NCBI GenBank assembly: GCA_934513205.1
Contig: CAKSWU010000030.1
Span: forward strand, 1 to 19,804
DNA from: an uncultured Faecalibacterium sp.
GTDB lineage: Bacteria > Bacillota > Clostridia > Oscillospirales > Ruminococcaceae
DNA: 19,804 nt
Direction: 5' to 3'
The position numbers and the translations under genes were made by a program. The notes beneath the pieces are model-generated. The model had not been told where the DNA came from. It was given only the letters and a program-made list of their open reading frames with translations, and did not search any database. Below are positions 1 through 6,797 of this stretch, piece after piece. The first letter of the stretch is position 1; the number at the start of each line of letters is the position of its first letter.

Positions 1-128
1 TAAAAAACAAGCCCCTCCTCAAAGCGCTGCTTGAGCCATTCCTTCTTGGCAAGGCTCTGTTTGCCGGACATGGCACAGCAGATGTGTTCCCTGTCGATGT
101 TTTCTTTGGTAACTCTGATATAGTCCAT
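1..128 (-). CDS. YoaP-like GNAT acetyltransferase, N-terminal part (cut by window edge)
   Basis: Only the first 42 codons are in the window; the gene continues past the left edge. The protein begins MDYIRVTKENIDREHICCAM and goes on with a KKEWLKQRF..EGLVF segment. I recognise this from memory as the start of YoaP-like N-acetyltransferases, whose N-terminus has the same 'HICCA' and 'WL..RF..GLVF' blocks. The catalytic acetyl-CoA fold would lie beyond the edge, so activity cannot be judged. The ATG at 126-128 has a perfect AGGAGG (138-143) at good spacing. It starts 20 bp after the RNHCP gene, so the two are probably co-transcribed. The family call rests on a short N-terminal match. Confidence 0.7.
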   Translation of the reverse strand, partial: MDYIRVTKENIDREHICCAMSGKQSLAKKEWLKQRFEEGLVF

Positions 129-148
129 CTTGTGATTCCTCCTGCGGC

Positions 149-574
149 TTACCGCATCCGTCCATCGCCACCCATCAAGGCGGTCATTTCCTCAATATAA
201 TCCAGCGGGAACGGCGGCGAGCACAGCGGCTTCATGGCAATGCTCATGAGTTTCATGGGGTTGTCGTCTGCCGCCACCCGGTTGGAGCTGAGTTTTCCGC
301 AGCGTTTGCAGCGGTGGATGATGGCCCACTCGCCGCCCTTGCGTACCCAGACGGCCACCGGCTCCATGATGCCGCCGCAGTCGGAGGCACGGTCGCCGGG
401 TTCTTCGTCCACATGAAGGCTGGACAGGCAGTTGGGGCAATGGTTGCGGTGGTCGCTCCCGGCATTTTGCGGGGTGCAGACCCGTCCGCAGACTTTGCAG
501 GTAAAGGTATCGTTGCAGGCGTGGGTCTTATAGTAACCTTTTTCAAAGGTCTTGCGTTTATTTTCACGATTCAT
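149..574 (-). CDS. RNHCP domain zinc-ribbon protein
   Basis: A 141-residue protein with the signature RNHCP at residues 43-47. Cysteine pairs sit at C26/C29, C46/C49 and C89/C92, with C66 in between, a layout typical of a small metal-binding (zinc ribbon-like) protein. The RNHCP family is known only as a domain of unknown function, common in Firmicutes and some actinobacteria; its molecular role is not established. The basic N-terminus and Cys pairs would suit nucleic acid or protein binding, but that is inference. The ATG at 572-574 has an AGGAGG at 583-588. The gene follows a tetR gene and precedes a YoaP-like acetyltransferase gene. Its leader can fold into competing structures that involve the ribosome binding site (separate entry). 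Confidence 0.85.
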   Translation of the reverse strand: MNRENKRKTFEKGYYKTHACNDTFTCKVCGRVCTPQNAGSDHRNHCPNCLSSLHVDEEPGDRASDCGGIMEPVAVWVRKGGEWAIIHRCKRCGKLSSNRVAADDNPMKLMSIAMKPLCSPPFPLDYIEEMTALMGGDGRMR

Positions 575-582
575 GGTATCGT

Positions 583-662
583 CCTCCTGAAGATTTGTGT
601 CTGTTCGTCCTCGGGAGGAGTGGCTTGTGGTATTTGCCAGACCTCCCGGTCAGCCCACAAGC
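583..662 (-). promoter_or_regulatory. Candidate translational attenuator in the RNHCP gene leader
   Basis: In minus-strand reading order, GCTTGTGG (662-655) can pair with CCACAAGC (630-623), and CGGGAGG (648-642) with CCTCCCG (618-612). Both are perfect, and they interleave as in an H-type pseudoknot. TCCTCC (619-614) can instead pair with GGAGGA of the RNHCP ribosome binding site (583-588 region). The leader can therefore form either the upstream helices (RBS free) or an RBS-masking helix. The complementarities are read directly; the switching function is inference. Confidence 0.35.
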
Positions 663-688
663 TCCAGTGCAAAGTTGTTGTGTTTCAA
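650..688 (-). CDS. Possible 12-codon leader peptide upstream of the RNHCP gene
   Basis: A TTG at 688-686 preceded by AAAGGAG (701-695) opens a 12-codon frame, MKHNNFALELVG, ending at TGA 652-650. It lies between tetR and the RNHCP gene and is in frame with the latter (38 codons upstream), separated by the stop. A ribosome at its stop would cover the first arms of both leader helices. It could be a regulatory leader peptide, or the surviving 5' end of a decayed gene; the sequence reads like the opening of a normal protein rather than a stall motif. Low confidence. Confidence 0.25.
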   Translation of the reverse strand: MKHNNFALELVG

Positions 689-755
689 AAAGCTCTCCTT
701 TGATCATAGCATTTATGGCGTTTTTTCTACTTCAATATAAAATTCAAAAATTCCT

Positions 756-1385
756 TTATTTTTCACCTCCCTCGATGTTAAAAGTACGGAAGAACAGCCT
801 TACATGGGCGTCCAGCTTTGCAAGACTTTCGGCTTCCCGTTCCGGCTGGCGGTCGCAGACGCTCAGTAGGACGATGATCGGTGAAACATACATCCACGCC
901 AGCGTATCAGGGTCTTCGTTTTGCAGTTCGCCGTTTGCAACCAGCGCACGGAAGATGCCTGCATGGTAGGAGATCATCCAATCCACATAACGTTTGGAAA
1001 GCAGTTCGGCAAATTTGGGGGAACGGAACTGCTCCAGTGTCATCATCCGGCGGAACTGGCTGATGGTTTTATCGTGCAGTGAATAAAGGAAAATCTGCCG
1101 GACTTTTTCAACCAGCAGCTCCTCCGAGATGTGGGAGAAAACCGGGATATCCTTTTGGGAATCCTGTACATGGACTGAAATCTCAGCGGTATCTTTTTGG
1201 TAATGCGCCGAAGTCGTCTCTAAAATTGCATCAAAAATCGCCTGCTTGCTGGGGAAATGGTTGTACAGCGAGGGTGCCTTGATGCCGACCGCCTTTGCAA
1301 TTTCACCCACACTGACGGCATCGTATCCTTTGGTCGAAAACAGTTCCAGAGACTTTTCCAAAATGCGCTGCTTGGTGTCTTCCAT
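756..1385 (-). CDS. TetR/AcrR-family transcriptional regulator
   Basis: A 209-residue TetR-type repressor. The N-terminal DNA-binding domain is clear: RILEKSLELFSTKGYDAVSV, then an HTH near residues 25-45 ending GIKAPSLYNHFPSK, a typical TetR recognition helix. The C-terminal helical ligand-binding and dimerisation part (about 55-205) is divergent, so the ligand cannot be named. The ATG at 1383-1385 has a weak AAGGG-type ribosome binding site. The promoter upstream carries a 20-bp near-perfect palindrome (1401-1420), which indicates autorepression. The RNHCP and acetyltransferase genes lie downstream on the same strand with no terminator seen in the gap of about 180 bp, so they are likely in its regulon, perhaps as a stress or drug response cassette. 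Confidence 0.9.
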   Translation of the reverse strand: MEDTKQRILEKSLELFSTKGYDAVSVGEIAKAVGIKAPSLYNHFPSKQAIFDAILETTSAHYQKDTAEISVHVQDSQKDIPVFSHISEELLVEKVRQIFLYSLHDKTISQFRRMMTLEQFRSPKFAELLSKRYVDWMISYHAGIFRALVANGELQNEDPDTLAWMYVSPIIVLLSVCDRQPEREAESLAKLDAHVRLFFRTFNIEGGEK

Positions 1386-1400
1386 TTTTCTTCGCCCTTT

Positions 1401-1420
1401 GCTAACTAACGTTTGTTAGC
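1401..1420. promoter_or_regulatory. Palindromic TetR operator
   Basis: GCTAACTAACGTTTGTTAGC is a dyad with 9 of 10 positions matching. It lies immediately downstream of the tetR -10 box, over the expected transcription start, where a bound repressor would block initiation. That the adjacent TetR binds it is inferred from position and symmetry. Confidence 0.7.
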
Positions 1421-1423
1421 TCT

Positions 1424-1452
1424 ACTATAATCAAAAATGTTTCCGTTGTCAA
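1424..1452 (-). promoter_or_regulatory. Sigma-A promoter of the tetR gene
   Basis: On the minus strand TTGACA (1452-1447) and TATAGT (1429-1424) are separated by exactly 17 bp, which is a consensus -35 box and a near-consensus -10 box. The operator palindrome lies directly downstream. Confidence 0.8.
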
Positions 1453-1483
1453 GCGTTTTTTAAAGACACTGGAAACAAAAAAA

Positions 1484-1545
1484 GCACCCGCAGCAGGCTT
1501 TTCAGAGGTTTTGGGCTCCGGGCGCAAATGCTGCGGGTGCATTCT
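1484..1545 (-). terminator. Rho-independent terminator of the solute-binding protein/kinase operon
   Basis: A perfect 12-bp stem, GCACCCGCAGCA (1484-1495) with TGCTGCGGGTGC (1529-1540), has a 33-nt loop. In minus-strand direction it is followed by a run of seven T (1483-1477). On the plus side it is followed by ATTCTTTTTT, so it could act in both directions. It lies 30 bp beyond the stop of the hybrid kinase and insulates that operon from tetR. Confidence 0.85.
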
Positions 1546-1572
1546 TTTTTATTCACCTGACCGGCGGTTGGT

Positions 1573-4521
1573 TCACAAAATTTTGTGCAGTTCCTGCACA
1601 AGGTCGCCGATCACGATGGGCTTGGACAAAAAGCCGTTCATGCCGCTTTCCAGTGCGTTGCGGCGGTCCTCGTCAAAGGCGTTGGCGGTCATGGCAAGGA
1701 TCGGCAGCTTTGCCCGGGCAGGGTCGTCCAGTGCGCGGATCTGCCGGGTGGCGGTATAGCCATCCATGATCGGCATCTGCACATCCATCAGCACCAGATC
1801 ATAGCTGCCCGGCGCAGCAGTGCTCACCTTTTCCACCGCAACGGCGCCGTTTTCGGCCGTATCGACCCGGAAGCCGTACTCGCGCAAAATTTCCTGCGCG
1901 ATCTCGCGGTTCAGCTCGTTATCCTCCACCAGCAGGATGTTCTTGCCTTTGAAGTCGGCATTCTTATACGGCAAAAGCCCCTGCGCCGCATCCGTCTGCT
2001 TCTGCCCGAGGGCGCTCATCAGGGTCTCGCGCAGGTCGGACATGAACATGGGTTTGGAGCAGAAGGCGGTCACACCGGCAGCCTTTGCCTCCACCTCAAT
2101 ATCAGACCAGTCGTAGGCAGTCAGGATGATAATAGGCGTATCATCGTTCAGGCTGCGGATCTGGCGTGTAACCTCGATGCCGTTCATATCCGGCAGACGC
2201 CAGTCGATGATATAGGCGTGGTAGGCATCGCTCATCTCGATGGACTGCCGCGCACGCAGCACCGCTTCCTTGCCGGAAAGGGTCCACTCGGCGCGCATAC
2301 CCACCTTGACCAGCATCTTTGTCACGCTGTCGCAGGTGTTGAAGTCGTCATCCACCACCAGTGCTTTCAAGCCTTCCAGCTCGGTGATCTTTTCCACAGG
2401 GCGCTGCTCGGTCTGTGCGCGCATGGGCACGCAGACGGTAAACTCGGTGCCCTTGCCCTGCGCTGTCTGCACCTCGATGGTGCCGCCCATCATATCCACG
2501 ATGTTTTTGGTAATTGCCATACCAAGGCCGGTGCCCTGAATTCTGCTTACCGTGGAGGTGCGCTCCCGCTCGAAGGGCTCAAAGATCTTTCGGGCAAACT
2601 CCGGGCTCATGCCGATGCCGTTATCCTTGATGCGGAACTCGTACTGTCCGCAGCCGCGCACCTTACCGGCAAGCTGCCGCACCCGCACCGAGACCGTGCC
2701 GCCCGCCGGGGTAAACTTGATGGCGTTGGACAGCAGGTTCAGCAAGATCTGGTTCAGCCGGGTCTTGTCGCAGTAGACGTCCTCGTCGGTCACGTCCATG
2801 ACGTCCATATAAAGCTCCAGCTGCTTTGCAAAAATCTGCCCGCTGACGATGGTTTTCAAATCGTGCAGCACATCCGAAAGGTTGACTTCCACCTCTTCCA
2901 GATGAATTTTTCCGCTTTCAATGCGGCTCATATCCAGCACATCGTTGATGAGGGAGAGCAGATGGTTGCTGGACGCAAGGGTCTTGGCAAGATAATCCTT
3001 CACCCGCTCTGTATCGTCGATATTGCTGAGCGCCAGCGTGGTAAAGCCGATGATGGCGTTCATGGGGGTGCGGATATCGTGGGACATATTGGAAAGGAAG
3101 GTGCTCTTGGCGCGGTTGGCGGTCTCGGCGGCAGCAACAGCGTCGGAAAGCGCCTGATTCACCTGCCTGTCGGCAGTGCGGTCGGACATGACAAGGATAT
3201 ACTTGGTTCTGCCCTCCACCTCGCTGCCTATGGCGATGATGTGGAACCAGCGGCGCTCCTTGGTCTCCAGATGCACATACTCATGATCCCACTCGCGCTG
3301 CTGCCCGCTGAGAAGCCCTTCCAGATATTTTTTGTCGCTCTCCGGGGAACCCTTCGGGTGCAGCGCTGCCAGAACGCGGGCATCCTGCCGGACTTCTCTC
3401 CATGGGATGCCCAGCAGCCGCTCAATGTTCGGGCTGACGTAATCCGCCTTGGTGGTCTTTGCGTCCAGCATCAGGAAAACATCGTCCACGTTCAGCGAAA
3501 GCTTTTGGAACAACTCGTCCCGGTACATGATCTCGGTATTCTTCCGGCGCAGGGTGACATGGCTCCTCCGCACGATGAGCAGAATGACCAGCAGCGCAAG
3601 ACCGGCGGCGATGCCCGTCACGATCTGCACCGTATGGAGCCACAGCTTATCCAGACTGGCATTGACGATGCTGACCGGCACAAGCCCCACCATCGTCCAG
3701 TTCTGGACCGCTGTGCCCTCGTAGACCAGATAATAGCGGGTGTCACCCAGCTTTACCTTCAGGTTTCCGCTGCTGTTCTGCACAAAGGCGTTGGACAGCT
3801 CCGTGACCTGTTCCTCGGTAAGGTCGGAATGATCGCGCAGCATCGCAATGAAGTTGTAAACGGTCTCCGTACGGTTTACGGAATTGTCGATGATCACCCG
3901 CCCATCCGGGTAGATGACATAGTTGCTGGCGTTGCCCTGAAAGGCAGAGTTGTCCAGCAATCTCAGCACTGCATCATTGTAATAGGCAATGGCAATGGCA
4001 TCGTAGGCAAAGCCACGGTAGCTGCCCTGCGTTTCGGGACAGATGAACACGAGCATCTGGGGTTTGCCGGGCATCGCCGCATTCATAACGATGTCCTTGC
4101 CCTCGGAGAGCTTTTCGTCCAGATTCGACTGTAAGCCAAGGTAGCCGGTCTCCCCGGTCACGGTCATGTAGTTGCCGTCGTAGGAAAGGAAGTAGAAACC
4201 GGCAAATCCGGTGTTCTGCTGCGCATCCTCGATATATGCCTGAATCTCTGCTTCCTCCGAGGTATTTTCCAGAAAGCCGTTGTACAGATGCAGATAGGTC
4301 ACGTTTTTGCGCACCATCTCGGTGAGCATATTGTTGGATTTATGCAGTACCTCATCCAGATGCGTGGTACTTTCCTGATAGATAGTCTGCGACACAAACG
4401 AGATGTACCGGACGCAGAAGCCGGTGATCAGCCCGACCAGCAGAAGGATGGCACAAACGGCAGGGAGCCATTTCTGCCGGGGATGGCAGCTGCGTTTGGA
4501 TCTTTGCTTTTCGTCTGCCAT
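1573..4521 (-). CDS. Hybrid sensor histidine kinase (Cache-PAS-HisKA-HATPase-REC-REC)
   Basis: A membrane hybrid kinase of 982 residues. A membrane segment near 18-43 and a second near 297-318 flank an extracellular region of about 250 residues resembling a double Cache sensor. A PAS-like domain (about 333-453) follows. The HisKA domain has NMSHDIRTP with the phospho-acceptor H481. The ATPase has an N-box around N599, DNGIG at 633-637 and GTGLGM at 663-668. Two receiver domains follow, with phospho-acceptors D773 (YIIDWRLPD) and D913 (LVLMDVQMP) plus conserved T801/K823 and T945/K967. There is no HPt or DNA-binding domain. I chose the ATG at 4519-4521 because GAGGTG lies 6 bp upstream; a GTG at 4530, overlapping the previous stop as GTGA, would add three residues. 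It is coupled to the binding protein encoded just upstream, which is probably its ligand-sensing partner. Confidence 0.93.
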   Translation of the reverse strand: MADEKQRSKRSCHPRQKWLPAVCAILLLVGLITGFCVRYISFVSQTIYQESTTHLDEVLHKSNNMLTEMVRKNVTYLHLYNGFLENTSEEAEIQAYIEDAQQNTGFAGFYFLSYDGNYMTVTGETGYLGLQSNLDEKLSEGKDIVMNAAMPGKPQMLVFICPETQGSYRGFAYDAIAIAYYNDAVLRLLDNSAFQGNASNYVIYPDGRVIIDNSVNRTETVYNFIAMLRDHSDLTEEQVTELSNAFVQNSSGNLKVKLGDTRYYLVYEGTAVQNWTMVGLVPVSIVNASLDKLWLHTVQIVTGIAAGLALLVILLIVRRSHVTLRRKNTEIMYRDELFQKLSLNVDDVFLMLDAKTTKADYVSPNIERLLGIPWREVRQDARVLAALHPKGSPESDKKYLEGLLSGQQREWDHEYVHLETKERRWFHIIAIGSEVEGRTKYILVMSDRTADRQVNQALSDAVAAAETANRAKSTFLSNMSHDIRTPMNAIIGFTTLALSNIDDTERVKDYLAKTLASSNHLLSLINDVLDMSRIESGKIHLEEVEVNLSDVLHDLKTIVSGQIFAKQLELYMDVMDVTDEDVYCDKTRLNQILLNLLSNAIKFTPAGGTVSVRVRQLAGKVRGCGQYEFRIKDNGIGMSPEFARKIFEPFERERTSTVSRIQGTGLGMAITKNIVDMMGGTIEVQTAQGKGTEFTVCVPMRAQTEQRPVEKITELEGLKALVVDDDFNTCDSVTKMLVKVGMRAEWTLSGKEAVLRARQSIEMSDAYHAYIIDWRLPDMNGIEVTRQIRSLNDDTPIIILTAYDWSDIEVEAKAAGVTAFCSKPMFMSDLRETLMSALGQKQTDAAQGLLPYKNADFKGKNILLVEDNELNREIAQEILREYGFRVDTAENGAVAVEKVSTAAPGSYDLVLMDVQMPIMDGYTATRQIRALDDPARAKLPILAMTANAFDEDRRNALESGMNGFLSKPIVIGDLVQELHKIL

Positions 4522-4526
4522 TCTGC

Positions 4527-6395
4527 TCACCTCAGTGTCATGTAGTTTTCAGGCTCTGCAAGCGCTGCGCCGCCGCCGGAAACATAATCGCGCCATGTGT
4601 CTTTTACCCATGTATCTTCGCCCGCAGACGCGCCGCTCTCGCTCGCAAGCAGTGCTTCCATCTGCTTTGACGTTGCAAGGCAGGTCACGGTAACGGTGTC
4701 GGCATCCCCCAGCGGCTGTCCGTTCCGGGTGATGCCGGTCAGGGTATAGCTGCCGCTTGCCTCTTTTACCTCCACGGCAATGCCGCTGACCACCGGCAGA
4801 GAGCCGCGGTTGAAGGGCACAAAGCCGCCCTCGCAGCCTTCCACATAAGCGCGGACGAGCTCTTTCAGCTGGGCGCCGGTCATGGTGCGCTGGCGGGACA
4901 TCAGAACGTTGGGCATGATCATGGAAGCCGCCATTTTCTGGTTATAATCCGCTTTCAGCACACTGCCGGTAAAGCTGTTTGCGGTGGCAAGCAGCACATC
5001 CGTGCCGTAAACGCCGCGCAGCGTGTTTGCCATAACGGAGAAGGCGGCGTTGCCGCCGTCTGCATGGAACACGTTGGAATAGCCCTGCCCGCTGGTCAAC
5101 ACGGTCTCGTCCGCAGCGGATGCTTCCTCGGCGAGAAGCTGCGCATTGAACGCCTGATACGCCTGTTTTGCCGTGTACTCGCCCGCGATCATTTTGGAGA
5201 CAACATCCTTGGAAACGGCAAAGAAATCGTTGGAGGCAATGCGGATATACATGTGGTTTTCTTCCACCACATCGCGCACGTCCTTCATGTACTCTGTCAG
5301 GCGCAGGGGGACGTTCTGGCTGTAACTCAGCACGTCCTGTCCATCGGCAACGATGCGGTTCTGCGCATCCTCCGAGAGCATGACGTTCAGCACCTTCATG
5401 GCTTTTTCCCGGCGCGCGGTGTCCTGCTCGAGGTCCCGGTTCAGGGCAACTTGGAAATACGGGGTGGTCATGATCCACTTTTCGCCGTTCTGGCTGAAGA
5501 AGGGCAAAAAGGTGGTGTCGATACCCTCATCCTGAAACACCTTGACCCCGGCAGAGCTGCCAAAGTACATGGCCACTTCCCCGTTCCGGAACAGGTTCAT
5601 CACGTCATCGTAAGTATGCGCAAGGTCGTCTGCCGTAAGGCGGGTATCCTGAATGAACTGCTCCATCCGCTCAAAAGCGCCCGGCCACACGGTATCGTCC
5701 AGCCCTACCCGCACGGTGCTGGCAGGGTCGCTGTAAGCGGTGCGCCACTTGCGCCCTTCCGTAGTGGTAAGCTCGGCAGCGGAAAGTCCCTGCAGAGTCT
5801 CCATGCAGGTGTAGTCGTAGGCATAATCGGCGGTAAAGCCGCGGATGCCTACCGCTTCAAACGCCTGACAGGCGGAAACAAAGCTTGCGTAATCGGTGGG
5901 CAGTGGGATATCGTACTGCGCAAAAAGGCTGCGGTTGACCACAAAGCCGTGGGCATCCGCGCAGACCGGCAGCCAGTTCACGCTGCCATCCTCGTTTTTA
6001 AAGCTGTTGAGGTAGGTGTTGTACACAGCGCCCGCCTCGTTGGTCAGGGCAAGGTTCATCAGGCTGTCCTTCAGCGGGGCGGCATCGTGCAGCGAGAAGC
6101 GGCAGCAGGTGATGATATCCGGCAGACCGCCGTTCTGCTGCAAAAACTTGTAAAAATCCAGATCGTTGTTGCCTACGATGAACTCAATATTCACGTCCGG
6201 CAGCTGGGACTGGACATAAGGTGCATAGGTTTCGTACAGGCTATTCGTCCACAGATACACCTGAATGGTCTGGGCGTCCTCCTGTTTTTCCACTTCCTCT
6301 GCGCTTTTTGTGCCGCAGCCGGTCAGCAGGGACAGCCCCAGCGCCAGTACCGCAAGCACGGAAATAAGGCGGTGCAATGTTTTTTTGTTCGTCAA
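4527..6395 (-). CDS. Lipoprotein: ABC-type solute-binding domain joined to a 5'-nucleotidase C-terminal-like domain
   Basis: A secreted lipoprotein of 622 residues with a basic start, a hydrophobic core and the lipobox LLTGC (C27). Residues about 43-420 read as a carbohydrate-type extracellular solute-binding protein (IQVYLWT..., PDIITCCRF near 92-100, NGEVAMYFGSSAGVKVF near 271-287). Residues about 445-620 look like the C-terminal domain of 5'-nucleotidases: TMTGAQLKELVRAYVEG, then SGIAVEV, NGQPLGD, and a closing ENYMTL. There is no metallophosphatase domain, so enzymatic activity is not expected. No ABC permease is adjacent; the stop overlaps the hybrid kinase start region, so this is probably a ligand receptor for that kinase. 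The TTG at 6393-6395 with GAGGA 8 bp upstream gives a clean signal peptide; an upstream TTG at 6440 is possible but adds an unlikely extension. The C-terminal domain call is from motif memory. Confidence 0.8.
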   Translation of the reverse strand: MTNKKTLHRLISVLAVLALGLSLLTGCGTKSAEEVEKQEDAQTIQVYLWTNSLYETYAPYVQSQLPDVNIEFIVGNNDLDFYKFLQQNGGLPDIITCCRFSLHDAAPLKDSLMNLALTNEAGAVYNTYLNSFKNEDGSVNWLPVCADAHGFVVNRSLFAQYDIPLPTDYASFVSACQAFEAVGIRGFTADYAYDYTCMETLQGLSAAELTTTEGRKWRTAYSDPASTVRVGLDDTVWPGAFERMEQFIQDTRLTADDLAHTYDDVMNLFRNGEVAMYFGSSAGVKVFQDEGIDTTFLPFFSQNGEKWIMTTPYFQVALNRDLEQDTARREKAMKVLNVMLSEDAQNRIVADGQDVLSYSQNVPLRLTEYMKDVRDVVEENHMYIRIASNDFFAVSKDVVSKMIAGEYTAKQAYQAFNAQLLAEEASAADETVLTSGQGYSNVFHADGGNAAFSVMANTLRGVYGTDVLLATANSFTGSVLKADYNQKMAASMIMPNVLMSRQRTMTGAQLKELVRAYVEGCEGGFVPFNRGSLPVVSGIAVEVKEASGSYTLTGITRNGQPLGDADTVTVTCLATSKQMEALLASESGASAGEDTWVKDTWRDYVSGGGAALAEPENYMTLR

Positions 6396-6591
6396 ATTCG
6401 TTTTCCTCACAACTCTTGGGCAGCTGCCGCTTTGCAGCAAAGCTGCTATGACTCACCTGTCGTACATCACCGCCCGCATGAGTGTGCGCTGTAAAACCCG
6501 CCCACGGAAATGATGCCGCAATTTTTGCGTGCTTTCTGTTTTGCACTGCCCCTTTACCGCGAAAGGCACAGCGCAAGAGAGACATAGAAAT

Positions 6592-6620
6592 ATTTTACCA
6601 TTATCAGGAAGAATTTTCAA
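6592..6620 (-). promoter_or_regulatory. Promoter of the solute-binding protein/hybrid kinase operon
   Basis: On the minus strand TTGAAA (6620-6615) and TAAAAT (6597-6592) are exactly 17 bp apart. The region is A+T-rich compared with its surroundings, and it lies beyond the terminator of the upstream gene. Confidence 0.6.
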
Positions 6621-6647
6621 TCAATTTTCACATATTTATTCACAAAA

Positions 6648-6690
6648 ACTACGCGCATCCGATTTCTTTGCGGCAGCGGATGCGCTTTTT
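6648..6690 (-). terminator. Terminator hairpin downstream of the BvgS-like kinase gene
   Basis: A perfect 9-bp stem, GCGCATCCG (6653-6661) with CGGATGCGC (6677-6685). Reading on the minus strand it is followed by GTAGTTTTTG; on the plus strand it is followed by seven T. It ends the minus-strand kinase transcript and may be bidirectional. Confidence 0.65.
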
Positions 6691-6797
6691 TTGCAAAAGG
6701 CAGGTCACGAACAAATGTCCGGGCCAAAGCTCCCTTTGCGGGTATCGTATGCAGTGTTTGGCAGGGACAAAAATTTTTGCAAAAAAACAACTCTGCA

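Larger units (their letters stand above)
6396..6797. other. Intergenic region between the sensory operon and the BvgS-like kinase gene
   Basis: No gene is supported here. From right to left it holds the terminator hairpin of the BvgS-like kinase gene (6653-6685), the promoter of the binding protein/kinase operon (6592-6620), and an untranslated leader of about 190 nt. The leader contains small hairpins such as GCAGC-AAA-GCTGC at 6434-6446, but I could not match it to any riboswitch class I know. Confidence 0.6.

Noticed and set aside
1585..4134. A very long open frame on the plus strand opposite the first hybrid kinase
   Set aside because: It mirrors the kinase gene with a clear domain order on the other strand. 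Its product is rich in His, Gly and Ala with no motifs, and it has no promoter or ribosome binding site. Such antisense frames are a codon-bias artefact in G+C-rich genes.
5064..6494. A plus-strand frame opposite the solute-binding lipoprotein gene
   Set aside because: No domain signature. The opposite strand carries a lipoprotein signal peptide, a solute-binding domain and a matching ribosome binding site.
6400..6590. Riboswitch in the leader of the solute-binding protein/kinase operon
   Set aside because: I compared it from memory with cyclic-di-GMP, TPP, SAM, ZTP, THF and cobalamin consensus cores and found no convincing match; only small hairpins are visible.
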